The position numbers were made by a program, and so were the translations under genes. A stretch of 12,728 nt of DNA, taken from contig DAAJ01000072.1 of assembly GCA_001701115.1 (NCBI GenBank), positions 4,409 through 17,136 of the forward strand, given 5' to 3'. How positions within the stretch are numbered: the first letter of the stretch is position 1; each line of letters opens with the position of its first letter. Shown here piece after piece: positions 6,438 through 12,728 of this stretch. The stretch comes from Bacteroidales bacterium GP2 (GTDB lineage Bacteria > Bacteroidota > Bacteroidia > Bacteroidales > Muribaculaceae). Below the pieces are notes generated by a model that searched no databases, was not told the origin of the DNA, and saw only the letters and a program-made list of their open reading frames with translations.

Positions 6438-7028
6438 TCAGGATGCTGGAATAATAAGTTCATCAAGCGGACGCTTCGGCACGCACTGGGTGTCATTTTC
6501 GTCACGGAAATATTTTATGTCACCGTCCGGGGCAAGATCAACAATCTTTGTACGCTCGGCAGCGTAGCCAAGAGCAAGCACATAGCGTGGTTTGTATCTC
6601 TCTGGCAAATCCAATGCTTCTTCCACTTTCTTTTTGTTAAATGCTTTTATGATACATCCGGAAATGCCTAATGAAACCGCTCCGAGTGTTATAGCCTCAA
6701 GTTGCAGCCCGTCATCGCAAAGGCAGTCAGATGCAAGTTCGGTATCGATGCACTGCACAAGGTAGGCAACAGGTTTCTCACCGTCAGCAGGTCCATCCCA
6801 CTCTTTATAGTATCCCGCCCATGCGAGTGCAGGGAACAATTTTTCGCACTCAGCGGGGGATGAGACGATCCGGTAGCGAAGCGGCTGCAAATTCCTGCCG
6901 GAGGCGCACCATCGTGTCAGCTCTACAAGGCGGAGCAGAGTTGATTCATTGATGGGACGTGAAGAATCAAAGCGCCGTACGCTTCGGTTATTTTCGAGAA
7001 GTTGCTTTAAAAAGTCAAATTTATCCAT
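6438..7028 (-). CDS. Nitroreductase-family flavoprotein
   Basis: A 196-residue cytosolic protein of the nitroreductase fold, expected to bind FMN and reduce nitro, quinone or related substrates with NAD(P)H. Visible family features are NNRSVRRFDSSRPI near the N-terminus (FMN-phosphate-binding arginines), CASGRNLQPLRYRIV (42-56, the flavin-contacting Asn-Gln-Pro region) and the helix LEAITLGAVSLGISGCIIKAF followed by ALDLPERYKPRYVLALGYAAE. Length is normal for the short subgroup. It lies 20 bases downstream of the transporter gene, so it is likely in the same transcript. The physiological substrate cannot be read from sequence. Confidence 0.85.
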   Translation of the reverse strand: MDKFDFLKQLLENNRSVRRFDSSRPINESTLLRLVELTRWCASGRNLQPLRYRIVSSPAECEKLFPALAWAGYYKEWDGPADGEKPVAYLVQCIDTELASDCLCDDGLQLEAITLGAVSLGISGCIIKAFNKKKVEEALDLPERYKPRYVLALGYAAERTKIVDLAPDGDIKYFRDENDTQCVPKRPLDELIIPAS

Positions 7029-7048
7029 GTGTCAGTGATTGTTATTTG

Positions 7049-8746
7049 TTATCCGAGGAGAATTACGAGTACTATTCCAAAAATAATCAACAGGGTATTT
7101 GATACCGCATAGGTAATGGTGTAGCCAACAGCGGGAACCGAGCTGCCGAGGCGTTCCTGTATAGCACCGAGTCCGGCAGTAGTTTTCCTTGCTCCTGCGC
7201 AACAGCCGAGGGCGATTGCGGGGTGGAACTTGAATACTTTATAGCTGAGAATAAGAGCTATGAAGAGCGGCACCAGTGTCACAATCAATCCTGCAATGAA
7301 AATTTTGGGTCCGACAGCCATGAAGGAGTCGACGAATGTTGGTCCTGACGCTATGCCTATAACAGCGATGTACAGGTTAAGACCGAGATTGTTGAACACC
7401 CACAGGGATGCTTTGGGAATTGCCCCGTAAACAGGTCGCTTGGAACGGAGCCATCCGAGGATAAGACCCATAACCAATGCTCCGCCACTTGTGCCGAGGC
7501 TTATTGAGACATTGCCGAACTTGAGCGCAAGGCAACCGAGCAGACCGCCGAGCAGCACACCAAGCCCAACAAAAACGAAGTCGGTTGCAAGGGTGGGTTT
7601 GTCGGCATATCCAAGATTTTCCGAAGCGGCAGTCACATATTTTTTCCTGCCAACAATCTCAAGAATATCACCTGGATGGACTACAACATCTTTTTTCGGT
7701 ACAATCAGTTTGCCGTCACGCAGAATACGTTTTAATTCCACACCGTACATATAATCGTGTTCCATAAGCTCCGGCACAGTGACCTGAGGTATGGATTTGG
7801 ATGCGGTAACCTGAACATCCTCAACAGCAAATGTGAGTATTCCGATTCCTGCCACCTCTTCGCCAAGCCATGAATTGTCCTGAACCATGAACTCCCTGCG
7901 ACCGGAAACAACTATAATGTCGCCCGGATTGACAACAGAACCGGCAACTGCATCGGCAACAGTGCCGTCTGCCGATTTAATCCTTTCAACAAGCAGGCGG
8001 CGACCTTCGCTCTCGTATTTCTGCTGTATCTCTTCAACCGTGCGCCCGGTTGTCATCCATGAGCCATTTGCCTTGAAAGCCCTGAAGGCAACAGGACGGC
8101 AGGCGTCGAAAAAGGCGGGATCATCACTCACACCAGCGGCAGATATGTTTTTTTCATATTCTTGCGTGAGTTTCTTCACTTTGTCAAGCCCACCCATCAT
8201 CCAAGGACCTACATATCCTATAAGCCATACCGCTCCAAGGGTACCGAATACATAAGTCATTGCATAGCAGACGGGAATTGCATCTGTCATCTCCTTGATT
8301 TTTTCCGGAGTAGCGGATAGGGTGGCAACCGTATCCTCAGCCGCTCCTACAACGGGGGATGCTGTGGAAGCTCCTGCCATCATGCCCGCAGCCTGTCCCG
8401 GATCAAGACCGAGCCAAAGCGCTACTCCCCATGCCACAACCAGAATGAGGGCACACATCACAACGGCGAAAAGCACCTGCTTCAAGCCTTCTCCTTTCAG
8501 CGATTTGAAAAACTGGGGACCGACACTGTAGCCTATGCAGAAAAGGAACAGCATGAAAGATACTGTTTTCAAAGGTCCTCCCACATTGATGTTCATTTGC
8601 CCGACGAGCACGCCGACAATAAGCACAGAGGTGACAGTGCCTAATGAAAAACCTTTGAATTTGAGTTTGCCGATAAGGAAGCCGAGACCGATTGTCAGGA
8701 AAACGGCAAGAGCGGGGTTGTGACGGAATGTTTCAACGAACCACAT
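7049..8746 (-). CDS. YidE/YbjL/AspT-type transporter with two RCK_C domains (copy 1)
   Basis: A 565-residue inner-membrane protein of the aspartate:alanine exchanger (AAE) family. The membrane part is split into two homologous halves (about 10-185 and 385-565), between which lie two cytosolic RCK_C/TrkA-C domains with the repeated motif VxPGDIxxVxGR (about 272-284 and 355-367). Conserved family stretches include GFSLGTVTSVLIVGVLVGQ, GTSGGALVMGLILGWLRSKRP and, near the C-terminus, GCCAGARKTTAGLGAIQERLGSSVPAVGYTITYAVSN. Characterised members exchange dicarboxylic amino acids or succinate, but the substrate of this branch is unknown. The RCK_C domains suggest gating by a small ligand. It sits between a PH-domain gene 72 bases upstream and a nitroreductase 20 bases downstream, and has a paralogue at 9743-11443. 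Confidence 0.85.
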   Translation of the reverse strand: MWFVETFRHNPALAVFLTIGLGFLIGKLKFKGFSLGTVTSVLIVGVLVGQMNINVGGPLKTVSFMLFLFCIGYSVGPQFFKSLKGEGLKQVLFAVVMCALILVVAWGVALWLGLDPGQAAGMMAGASTASPVVGAAEDTVATLSATPEKIKEMTDAIPVCYAMTYVFGTLGAVWLIGYVGPWMMGGLDKVKKLTQEYEKNISAAGVSDDPAFFDACRPVAFRAFKANGSWMTTGRTVEEIQQKYESEGRRLLVERIKSADGTVADAVAGSVVNPGDIIVVSGRREFMVQDNSWLGEEVAGIGILTFAVEDVQVTASKSIPQVTVPELMEHDYMYGVELKRILRDGKLIVPKKDVVVHPGDILEIVGRKKYVTAASENLGYADKPTLATDFVFVGLGVLLGGLLGCLALKFGNVSISLGTSGGALVMGLILGWLRSKRPVYGAIPKASLWVFNNLGLNLYIAVIGIASGPTFVDSFMAVGPKIFIAGLIVTLVPLFIALILSYKVFKFHPAIALGCCAGARKTTAGLGAIQERLGSSVPAVGYTITYAVSNTLLIIFGIVLVILLG

Positions 8747-8818
8747 AGGTCATTTTTTTAGTGATGAATAACGGATGAGGGGAGTACTTAGTTATAACTG
8801 CCTGGACGGTTACAATGT

Positions 8819-9325
8819 TTAGGCAATTCCGCCATGTCTGTCATTTTTGTGGAGCTGGCTGTTTATGTACTCGACCATTTCCGGTGCTTTCTCGCATCCG
8901 AGCACATATTTTTTCCCCGATTTGAGGGTGACGAGGAAGCAATCGGATGATTTGCCGTAGTATGCAAAGTATTTGCCGATTCCCGGTTCGCTGAACCATC
9001 CCCAATAACCGAAAAATCCTCCGCTGGCAAATAGCCTTTTCTCCGCCATTGTAGGCGGGCAGAGCCTGACTGATTCTATTTCGCTATACGGTAGGGACTT
9101 GATGCGGAGTGAACGGTTGATCTCCACTCCTGACCCGGTTGCCGAAATAGTCATTGGCGTGTAAAAAAGGGCAGTGAAGCAAGATACCACGATTATAACG
9201 GCAAGGATATATGCTGTAATCTCATGTCCTCTCTCCAGCCGTGCAATCATAATGGCGATAAGAGCGATGAGGGTAATAATTGTCATTGCTACCGAATAAG
9301 TGCTGATTTTTACCTTGCATTTCAT
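8819..9325 (-). CDS. Membrane-anchored PH-domain protein (bacterial PH-like)
   Basis: A 168-residue protein with two N-terminal membrane helices (about 11-29 and 36-57) and a cytosolic beta-rich region (59-168). ISATGSGVEINRSLRIKSLPYSEIESVRL, then FFGYWGWFSEPGIGKYFAYYGK and CFLVTLKSGKKYVLGCEKAPEMVEYI, give the strand order and closing helix typical of bacterial PH domains (YdbT/DUF304-like). Such proteins are thought to bind membrane or protein partners; no enzymatic residues are seen. Its predicted promoter lies just upstream. It may be the first gene of a transcript continuing into the transporter, across a 72-base gap holding a palindrome (AGTTATAACT, 8790-8799) but no clear terminator. 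Confidence 0.65.
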   Translation of the reverse strand: MKCKVKISTYSVAMTIITLIALIAIMIARLERGHEITAYILAVIIVVSCFTALFYTPMTISATGSGVEINRSLRIKSLPYSEIESVRLCPPTMAEKRLFASGGFFGYWGWFSEPGIGKYFAYYGKSSDCFLVTLKSGKKYVLGCEKAPEMVEYINSQLHKNDRHGGIA

Positions 9326-9358
9326 AATAAGAAAGTTATGGAGTGGGTTTTATTTCGT

Positions 9359-9366
9359 CAAAGTTA
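9359..9366 (-). promoter_or_regulatory. -7 box of the PH-domain gene
   Basis: TAACTTTG on the minus strand matches TAnnTTTG, 33 bases before the ATG at 9325. The -33 element is poor, so only the -7 box is claimed. Confidence 0.45.
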
Positions 9367-9426
9367 CTAAAAAACAGGATTATTAGTTAATTTCGCCACC
9401 ATTAAAAATGCTTTTGCTGCCAGCTT

Positions 9427-9750
9427 ATGATTGTAAAATGCCGTTTTGTGCCTAAAGGCATCTGCATAAACCTGTTCGGAACCTATTGGGCACGCGACCC
9501 GGGATGGATAGACAAATATGTTGTCAACCATGAACGCATACACACCGCTCAGCAGCGGGAACTGCTGTTTGTGCCTTTTTATCTCCTGTATGTGCTTGAA
9601 TGGATGTTACGGCTGCTCCAGTACCGCGACAGGAAAAAGGCGTATTACAACATTTCCTTTGAGCGTGAGGCATATTCCAACGGACATGACCTCGGCTACC
9701 TTGCGCGCCGCAAGCACTACAGTTTTCTCAATTATCTACGGATTAAATGA
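9427..9750 (+). CDS. Small HExxH protein, predicted minimal metallopeptidase-like
   Basis: A 107-residue protein without signal peptide. It contains HERIH (35-39), an exact HExxH zinc-site motif, followed by TAQQREL, a hydrophobic helix LLFVPFYLLYVLEWMLRLL (46-64) and, 40 residues on, FEREAYSNG (78-86). There Glu79 or Glu81 could be the third metal ligand, as in gluzincin peptidases. If active, it would be an unusually small membrane-associated zincin. It could also be an inactive scaffold, since HExxH alone occurs by chance. The gene is convergent with the transporter downstream and overlaps its last 8 bases. It is divergent from the PH-domain gene, with only about 100 bases between them. 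The family name is not known to me. Confidence 0.65.
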   Translation: MIVKCRFVPKGICINLFGTYWARDPGWIDKYVVNHERIHTAQQRELLFVPFYLLYVLEWMLRLLQYRDRKKAYYNISFEREAYSNGHDLGYLARRKHYSFLNYLRIK

Positions 9751-11443
9751 TAAGAGTGGCAACAAGCCCCCAGATGACAAGGAGTATATTGCTGACGGCA
9801 TAGGTGACAGTATAGCCGATTGCAGGCAGGGTACTGCCGATTGCATTCTGCACAGCTCCAAGCGATGCGGTGCAGGTGCGTGTACCGGCGCAGCATCCGA
9901 GAGTGATTGCCGGGTTGAACTTGAACACTCTCTGCCCGAGCCACAAACCGAAAAGGAGTGGAATGAGTGTACCGACAGCTCCGACGAGGAACAGCATAGG
10001 TCCGATCGCTTTTATGCCGGACACGAATGATGGGGCGGCTTCGATTCCGACAACCGCGATGAATACATTAAGACCAAGATTGTTCATGAACCATAGCGCT
10101 CCGGGTGATATATGCCCTATTGTAGGACGCTTGGAGCGCAGCCATCCGAAAACAAGCCCGGCAATCAATGCTCCTCCGCTTGTGCCGAAGCTGAGAGGAA
10201 TACTTCCGACCCAGAAGCATATAGCACCGAAGAGCCCCCCTATGAAAATAGAAAGTCCCACAAACATGAGGTCGCTTGAAATGGATGGGCGGTCAACATG
10301 CCCGATATGCGGCGTTGCGGTCTTTACCTTGTCAGGATTGCCAAGCACGGTGAGTTTGTCTCCCTTATGGAAAACAGTGGCGGCAGAAATGTCAACCGGT
10401 TCTCCGTGGCGGAATGCGTCACGAATCACAACTCCGTGCATATATTTTTCCTGGCGCAGTTGAGAAATAGGCTTGCCGATAAACCCTTTGTTTACCACCA
10501 GCACTCCTACTCTTTCAAGGGGATAGTTTAGCATTGCAGTGTCAGCTATCTCATTCCCTAAAAATTCCGCGACATTGAGAATCTCTTCCCTTCTGCCACA
10601 AATCACAATACTGTCGTTTGCATAAATGATATCATCAAAGCGCGGGGCAAAGATTGTGCCGTTATGGTTAATACGGTCTATGTCCACCTGGATTCCATTG
10701 TCCCTCAGATGAAGTTCTGTTTCACGGACAGTGCGCGGAGTATTGAAATACGGATCTGTGACACGGTAAACGCGGTATGACACAGCCCTGCCGGCATTTA
10801 CCACAGCTGGGTCATCCTTGCCGGCAGATGAGTTGAGCTCTTTTTCGAGCATAGCGGTTTTTTGCTTTACCACTTCGCTGCCTCCGAGAAGTTTAGGTCC
10901 GAAATTACCGAGAAGTATGACAGTGCCGAGAGTGCCGAAAATATAAGTGACCGCATAGCTAACGGGTATCAAGTTCATTTGCCTGCTGAGTTCTTCTGCG
11001 GGAAGACCAAGGCGTCCGAGGGCTTCTCCTCCGACGCCAAGGAGCGAGGAACAGGTCTGCGACCCGGCGAAGAGACCAATCGCCTCACCTTTGTTGTAAC
11101 CCATAATCTTGGCGATTACAATGGTGACAATAAAGCACATTGAACTCATAAGCACGGCAAATAATGCCTGCTTGGCGCCACTGCCTCTAAGCGACTTGAA
11201 GAAATCGGGACCGACACTATAGCCGATAGAGAAAAGGAACATCATGAAGAAGAACATTTTAAGCGGTCCGGACATGGGTATTTCAAGTTGTCCAACCACT
11301 ACCCCAACAAGCAGGACCGATGTAACGCTGCCAAGTGAGAACCCGCGGATGCGGATGTTGCCTATGAGGAAGCCTATGCCTACTGTGAGGAATACGGCAA
11401 GTGCTGGATATGTCCTAAGGATGTCTATAAATGAGTCAAGCAT
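9743..11443 (-). CDS. YidE/YbjL/AspT-type transporter with two RCK_C domains (copy 2)
   Basis: A 566-residue inner-membrane paralogue of the 7049-8746 transporter, alignable from PALAVFLTVGIGFLIG near the N-terminus to GCCAGTRTCTASLGAVQNAIGSTLPAIGYTVTYAVSN near the end. It has the same layout: a membrane half, two RCK_C domains (including IYANDSIVICGRRE and FHKGDKLTVLGN), then a membrane half with GTSGGALIAGLVFGWLRSKRP. In the second half the two copies differ in the glycine/cysteine loop (TRTCTAS here, ARKTTAG in copy 1), a candidate substrate determinant. The ATG at 11443 matches the N-terminal extent of copy 1. An in-frame ATG at 11482 overlaps the -7 box and is rejected. Substrate unknown. 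Confidence 0.85.
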   Translation of the reverse strand: MLDSFIDILRTYPALAVFLTVGIGFLIGNIRIRGFSLGSVTSVLLVGVVVGQLEIPMSGPLKMFFFMMFLFSIGYSVGPDFFKSLRGSGAKQALFAVLMSSMCFIVTIVIAKIMGYNKGEAIGLFAGSQTCSSLLGVGGEALGRLGLPAEELSRQMNLIPVSYAVTYIFGTLGTVILLGNFGPKLLGGSEVVKQKTAMLEKELNSSAGKDDPAVVNAGRAVSYRVYRVTDPYFNTPRTVRETELHLRDNGIQVDIDRINHNGTIFAPRFDDIIYANDSIVICGRREEILNVAEFLGNEIADTAMLNYPLERVGVLVVNKGFIGKPISQLRQEKYMHGVVIRDAFRHGEPVDISAATVFHKGDKLTVLGNPDKVKTATPHIGHVDRPSISSDLMFVGLSIFIGGLFGAICFWVGSIPLSFGTSGGALIAGLVFGWLRSKRPTIGHISPGALWFMNNLGLNVFIAVVGIEAAPSFVSGIKAIGPMLFLVGAVGTLIPLLFGLWLGQRVFKFNPAITLGCCAGTRTCTASLGAVQNAIGSTLPAIGYTVTYAVSNILLVIWGLVATLII

Positions 11444-11471
11444 TGGTGCTATTGCGTTTTCATTTTGAACG

Positions 11472-11479
11472 CAAAGATA
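11472..11479 (-). promoter_or_regulatory. -7 box of transporter copy 2
   Basis: TATCTTTG on the minus strand matches TAnnTTTG, 28 bases before the ATG at 11443. No good -33 element is seen. The box lies between the end of the preceding gene (11491) and the transporter, so the transporter can be transcribed on its own. Confidence 0.5.
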
Positions 11480-11490
11480 CAAAAAAGTGT

Positions 11491-12090
11491 TTAGCGTTTC
11501 TTAAATATCATCTTCGAGCCTTTTCGGACACAGGTAATTCCCCGGATAGTCTGTCTGCTTCTGGAGATGCATCCGCGTTGTGCTTTTTGTGGACTTGCGT
11601 TGCTGACCGGAGGGTTTGGCTTGGTGAAAGTAACCTCAGGAATATCAATGATTTGCGCCGGTGCCTCAGCTTCATGTTTATCTGAAAGCGGAAGAGAGCT
11701 TACATCAAGTGTTTCTGTGTCTTTCTCTGCCTGGTTTACAGTGGTTTGGGTGTTAGGTGTTGCTTCCGGCAGCTCATCGGAGTCTTTAATTGCTGTTTCT
11801 TCCACTCTATCTGCTGCGTTATCTTGTTCATCCTTAATTGGTTGAGCCGGTAATGCCTGTTGGGCTATTGATTCTGTAGAAGCGGATGGAGCATCAATAG
11901 CGCGCTGCTTGCTAATCTCATGGCTGATAAACTCAAATGCTACTTTTGCTGTACCTTTAAGAACCGGGATTTCGCCGGTAGCGGCAAAATTGAGTACGGC
12001 ATCGCAAACTGTGCGTCTTATAGGACGTGAATACTGGCAAAGGATAGTGTACCACGCAAGGTCAAATGATAAATAATTAGTGTGTGTCAT
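11491..12090 (-). CDS. Unrecognised protein: small N-terminal domain, long acidic linker, basic tail
   Basis: A 199-residue protein with no signal peptide or membrane segment. Residues 1-64 (SFDLAWYTILCQYSRPIRRTVCDAVLNFAATGEIPVLKGTAKVAFEFISHEISKQR region) look helical. They recall the small N-terminal domains of Bacteroidota/phage replisome-organiser-like proteins (a tryptophan near the start, then a 'tG-x-x-P-x-L-x-G-x-A-x-x-A-F-x-F-I' turn). That resemblance is from memory and is weak. Residues 65-160 are a disordered-looking linker rich in Ala, Glu, Asp, Thr and Pro. Residues 165-199 are strongly basic (RSRQTIRG, VRKGSKMIFKKR), which suggests nucleic-acid binding. The start is ATG at 12090, about 32 bases after the predicted transcription start. 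Function unknown. Confidence 0.65.
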   Translation of the reverse strand: MTHTNYLSFDLAWYTILCQYSRPIRRTVCDAVLNFAATGEIPVLKGTAKVAFEFISHEISKQRAIDAPSASTESIAQQALPAQPIKDEQDNAADRVEETAIKDSDELPEATPNTQTTVNQAEKDTETLDVSSLPLSDKHEAEAPAQIIDIPEVTFTKPNPPVSNASPQKAQRGCISRSRQTIRGITCVRKGSKMIFKKR

Positions 12091-12126
12091 ATAAATTTAA
12101 ATTGTAATTTGTAAAGGAATATGCTG

Positions 12127-12158
12127 CAAAATTACAATGTGATATTGAATTGTGCAAA
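12127..12158 (-). promoter_or_regulatory. Textbook Bacteroidota promoter of the 199-residue protein gene
   Basis: On the minus strand TTTG (12155-12158), 20 bases, then TAATTTTG (12127-12134): both elements match the TTTG/TAnnTTTG consensus at ideal spacing. Transcription would begin near 12122, leaving a leader of about 32 bases. Confidence 0.75.
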
Positions 12159-12228
12159 TGTTTGTGCATTTTTTGATAAAATAGCATCGGATATGAGTAG
12201 TGTTGCAAAGTATATTCGGAAGTTTTTT

Positions 12229-12236
12229 TAATTTTG
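12229..12236 (+). promoter_or_regulatory. -7 box directly before the FKBP start codon
   Basis: TAATTTTG matches TAnnTTTG and ends only four bases before the ATG at 12241. A TTG at 12203-12205 is 23 bases upstream, slightly long for a -33 element. If this box is used, the transcript has almost no leader. Confidence 0.45.
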
Positions 12237-12240
12237 CATC

Positions 12241-12639
12241 ATGGCAAAGCAGGATTATATACAGAAAAACCGCGAATGGCTTCAGGCGAAGAGCTCTGAG
12301 GCAGGTGTGCGCTCCCTTGACAAAGGCATATATTACAAGGTGATAAAAAATGGCAAGCCGGGTGGTGTTCATCCGAACCGCAATAGTGTGGTTACAGCCC
12401 ATTATGTAGGTAAAACCATTAATGGCAAGACATTTGACAGCAGCCGTGGAGGCGTTGCCCCAGCATTCAGGCTACGTGACCTTATTCCAGGATGGATAAT
12501 CGCGTTGCAGCAGATGGTTCCGGGAGACAAGTGGGAGATTTATATTCCAGCTGAGCAGGGTTATGGGCGTATGAACCAACCAGGTATTCCCGGAGGTTCA
12601 ACTCTTGTCTTTGAAATTGAACTGCTTGGAGTGAACTGA
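12241..12639 (+). CDS. FKBP-type peptidyl-prolyl cis-trans isomerase, cytosolic
   Basis: A 132-residue single-domain FKBP that should catalyse cis-trans isomerisation of proline peptide bonds and assist protein folding. Family landmarks are VVTAHYVGKTINGKTFDSS (Tyr and Asp/Phe of the active pocket), LIPGWIIALQQMVPGDKWEIYIP (pocket Trp and Ile), AEQGYG and the closing strand STLVFEIELLGVN. About 30 residues with lysines and aromatics precede the domain, with no signal peptide or lipobox, so it is probably cytosolic, unlike the many exported FKBPs of Bacteroidota. It is divergent from the 199-residue protein gene, with 150 bases between. No ribosome-binding site is evident before the ATG. Confidence 0.9.
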   Translation: MAKQDYIQKNREWLQAKSSEAGVRSLDKGIYYKVIKNGKPGGVHPNRNSVVTAHYVGKTINGKTFDSSRGGVAPAFRLRDLIPGWIIALQQMVPGDKWEIYIPAEQGYGRMNQPGIPGGSTLVFEIELLGVN

Positions 12640-12677
12640 GGATTACGATATAGTTCAGAACACTTGCAGCTATATTG

Positions 12678-12728
12678 TTAGTCTTTGTTATGGATGAAGC
12701 CCACAGGACGGCGTGACGGTGCCTTCGG
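12678..12728 (-). CDS. Possible C-terminal end of a gene entering from the right edge
   Basis: On the minus strand the last 16 codons read PKAPSRRPVGFIHNKD and then TAA. The basic, proline-containing tail looks like a protein terminus, and the gap to the FKBP stop (about 38 bases) suits two convergent genes. Another frame is also open here, so the call is tentative and no product can be named. Confidence 0.3.
   Translation of the reverse strand, partial: PKAPSRRPVGFIHNKD

Noticed and set aside
7440..8255. Plus-strand reading frames opposite transporter copy 1
   Set aside because: Proline/serine/threonine-rich antisense shadows of a strongly conserved membrane protein.
8790..8799. Palindrome AGTTATAACT upstream of transporter copy 1
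   Set aside because: A ten-base A/T-rich palindrome can occur by chance; there is no second copy and no clear promoter beside it.
9870..10463. 197-codon plus-strand reading frame opposite transporter copy 2
   Set aside because: Same shadow pattern; the minus-strand protein is clearly the real gene there.
11444..11482. ATG at 11482 as start of the second transporter
   Set aside because: It overlaps the TATCTTTG box, and the extra 13 residues have no counterpart in the paralogue.
12097..12402. Minus-strand reading frame overlapping the FKBP start
   Set aside because: It is antisense to conserved FKBP sequence and runs across the divergent promoter region.
12649..12676. ATATAG...CTATAT inverted repeat after the FKBP gene
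   Set aside because: Six A/T-rich pairs around a 16-base loop, without a T-run; too weak to call a terminator.

Overview
This looks like a chromosomal piece of a gut-type Bacteroidales bacterium, with the Muribaculaceae/Bacteroidaceae as the best guess. The evidence is Bacteroidota promoter boxes (TAnnTTTG, sometimes with TTG/TTTG about 20 bases upstream), a HmuY-type lipoprotein next to a TonB-dependent receptor, PepSY-like and calycin-like lipoproteins, paired YidE/AspT-type transporters and a small cytosolic FKBP. Names rest on motif reading only; no database search was run.

Region 1 (1-3536, minus strand) is a heme-uptake operon read right to left: a lipoprotein with two tandem calycin-like repeats, a HmuY-family heme-binding lipoprotein, a HmuR-like outer-membrane receptor, then the first 17 codons of another gene. 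The genes overlap by 8 bases, lie 10 bases apart, and overlap by 4 bases, so they are very probably co-transcribed from the promoter near 3505-3535. The HmuY homologue has one histidine and several methionines. The receptor has no histidine in its plug or between its FRAP and NPDL motifs, which suggests heme ligation without the bis-histidine chemistry of P. gingivalis.

Region 2 (3600-4639, plus strand) is a divergent regulator that fuses a RIC/YtfE-like di-iron hemerythrin domain, with all six expected metal ligands visible, to a LuxR-type helix-turn-helix. A 5-4-5 perfect inverted repeat lies in the shared intergenic region. The arrangement suggests that iron, oxygen or nitric oxide status is coupled to heme uptake. 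This is the most interesting unit in the window.

Region 3 (4661-5348, plus strand) is an A/T-rich MntA/HepT (nucleotidyltransferase/HEPN) toxin-antitoxin pair behind a nearly perfect direct repeat. It ends tail to tail with region 4.

Region 4 (5375-9325, minus strand) holds two PepSY-like envelope proteins with a rho-independent terminator, then a nitroreductase, a YidE/AspT-type transporter with two RCK_C domains, and a membrane-anchored PH-domain protein. Region 5 (9427-9750, plus strand) is a 107-residue protein with HExxH. It overlaps the end of a second YidE/AspT transporter (9743-11443, minus strand) by 8 bases.

Region 6 (11491-12728) holds an unrecognised protein with a long acidic linker and a basic tail, transcribed from a textbook Bacteroidota promoter. 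Divergent from it is a cytosolic FKBP prolyl isomerase whose promoter box sits almost on its start codon. A minus-strand reading frame may enter at the right edge. I saw no rRNA, tRNA, CRISPR array or insertion sequence. The longest gene-free stretch is about 243 bases (3443-3685).
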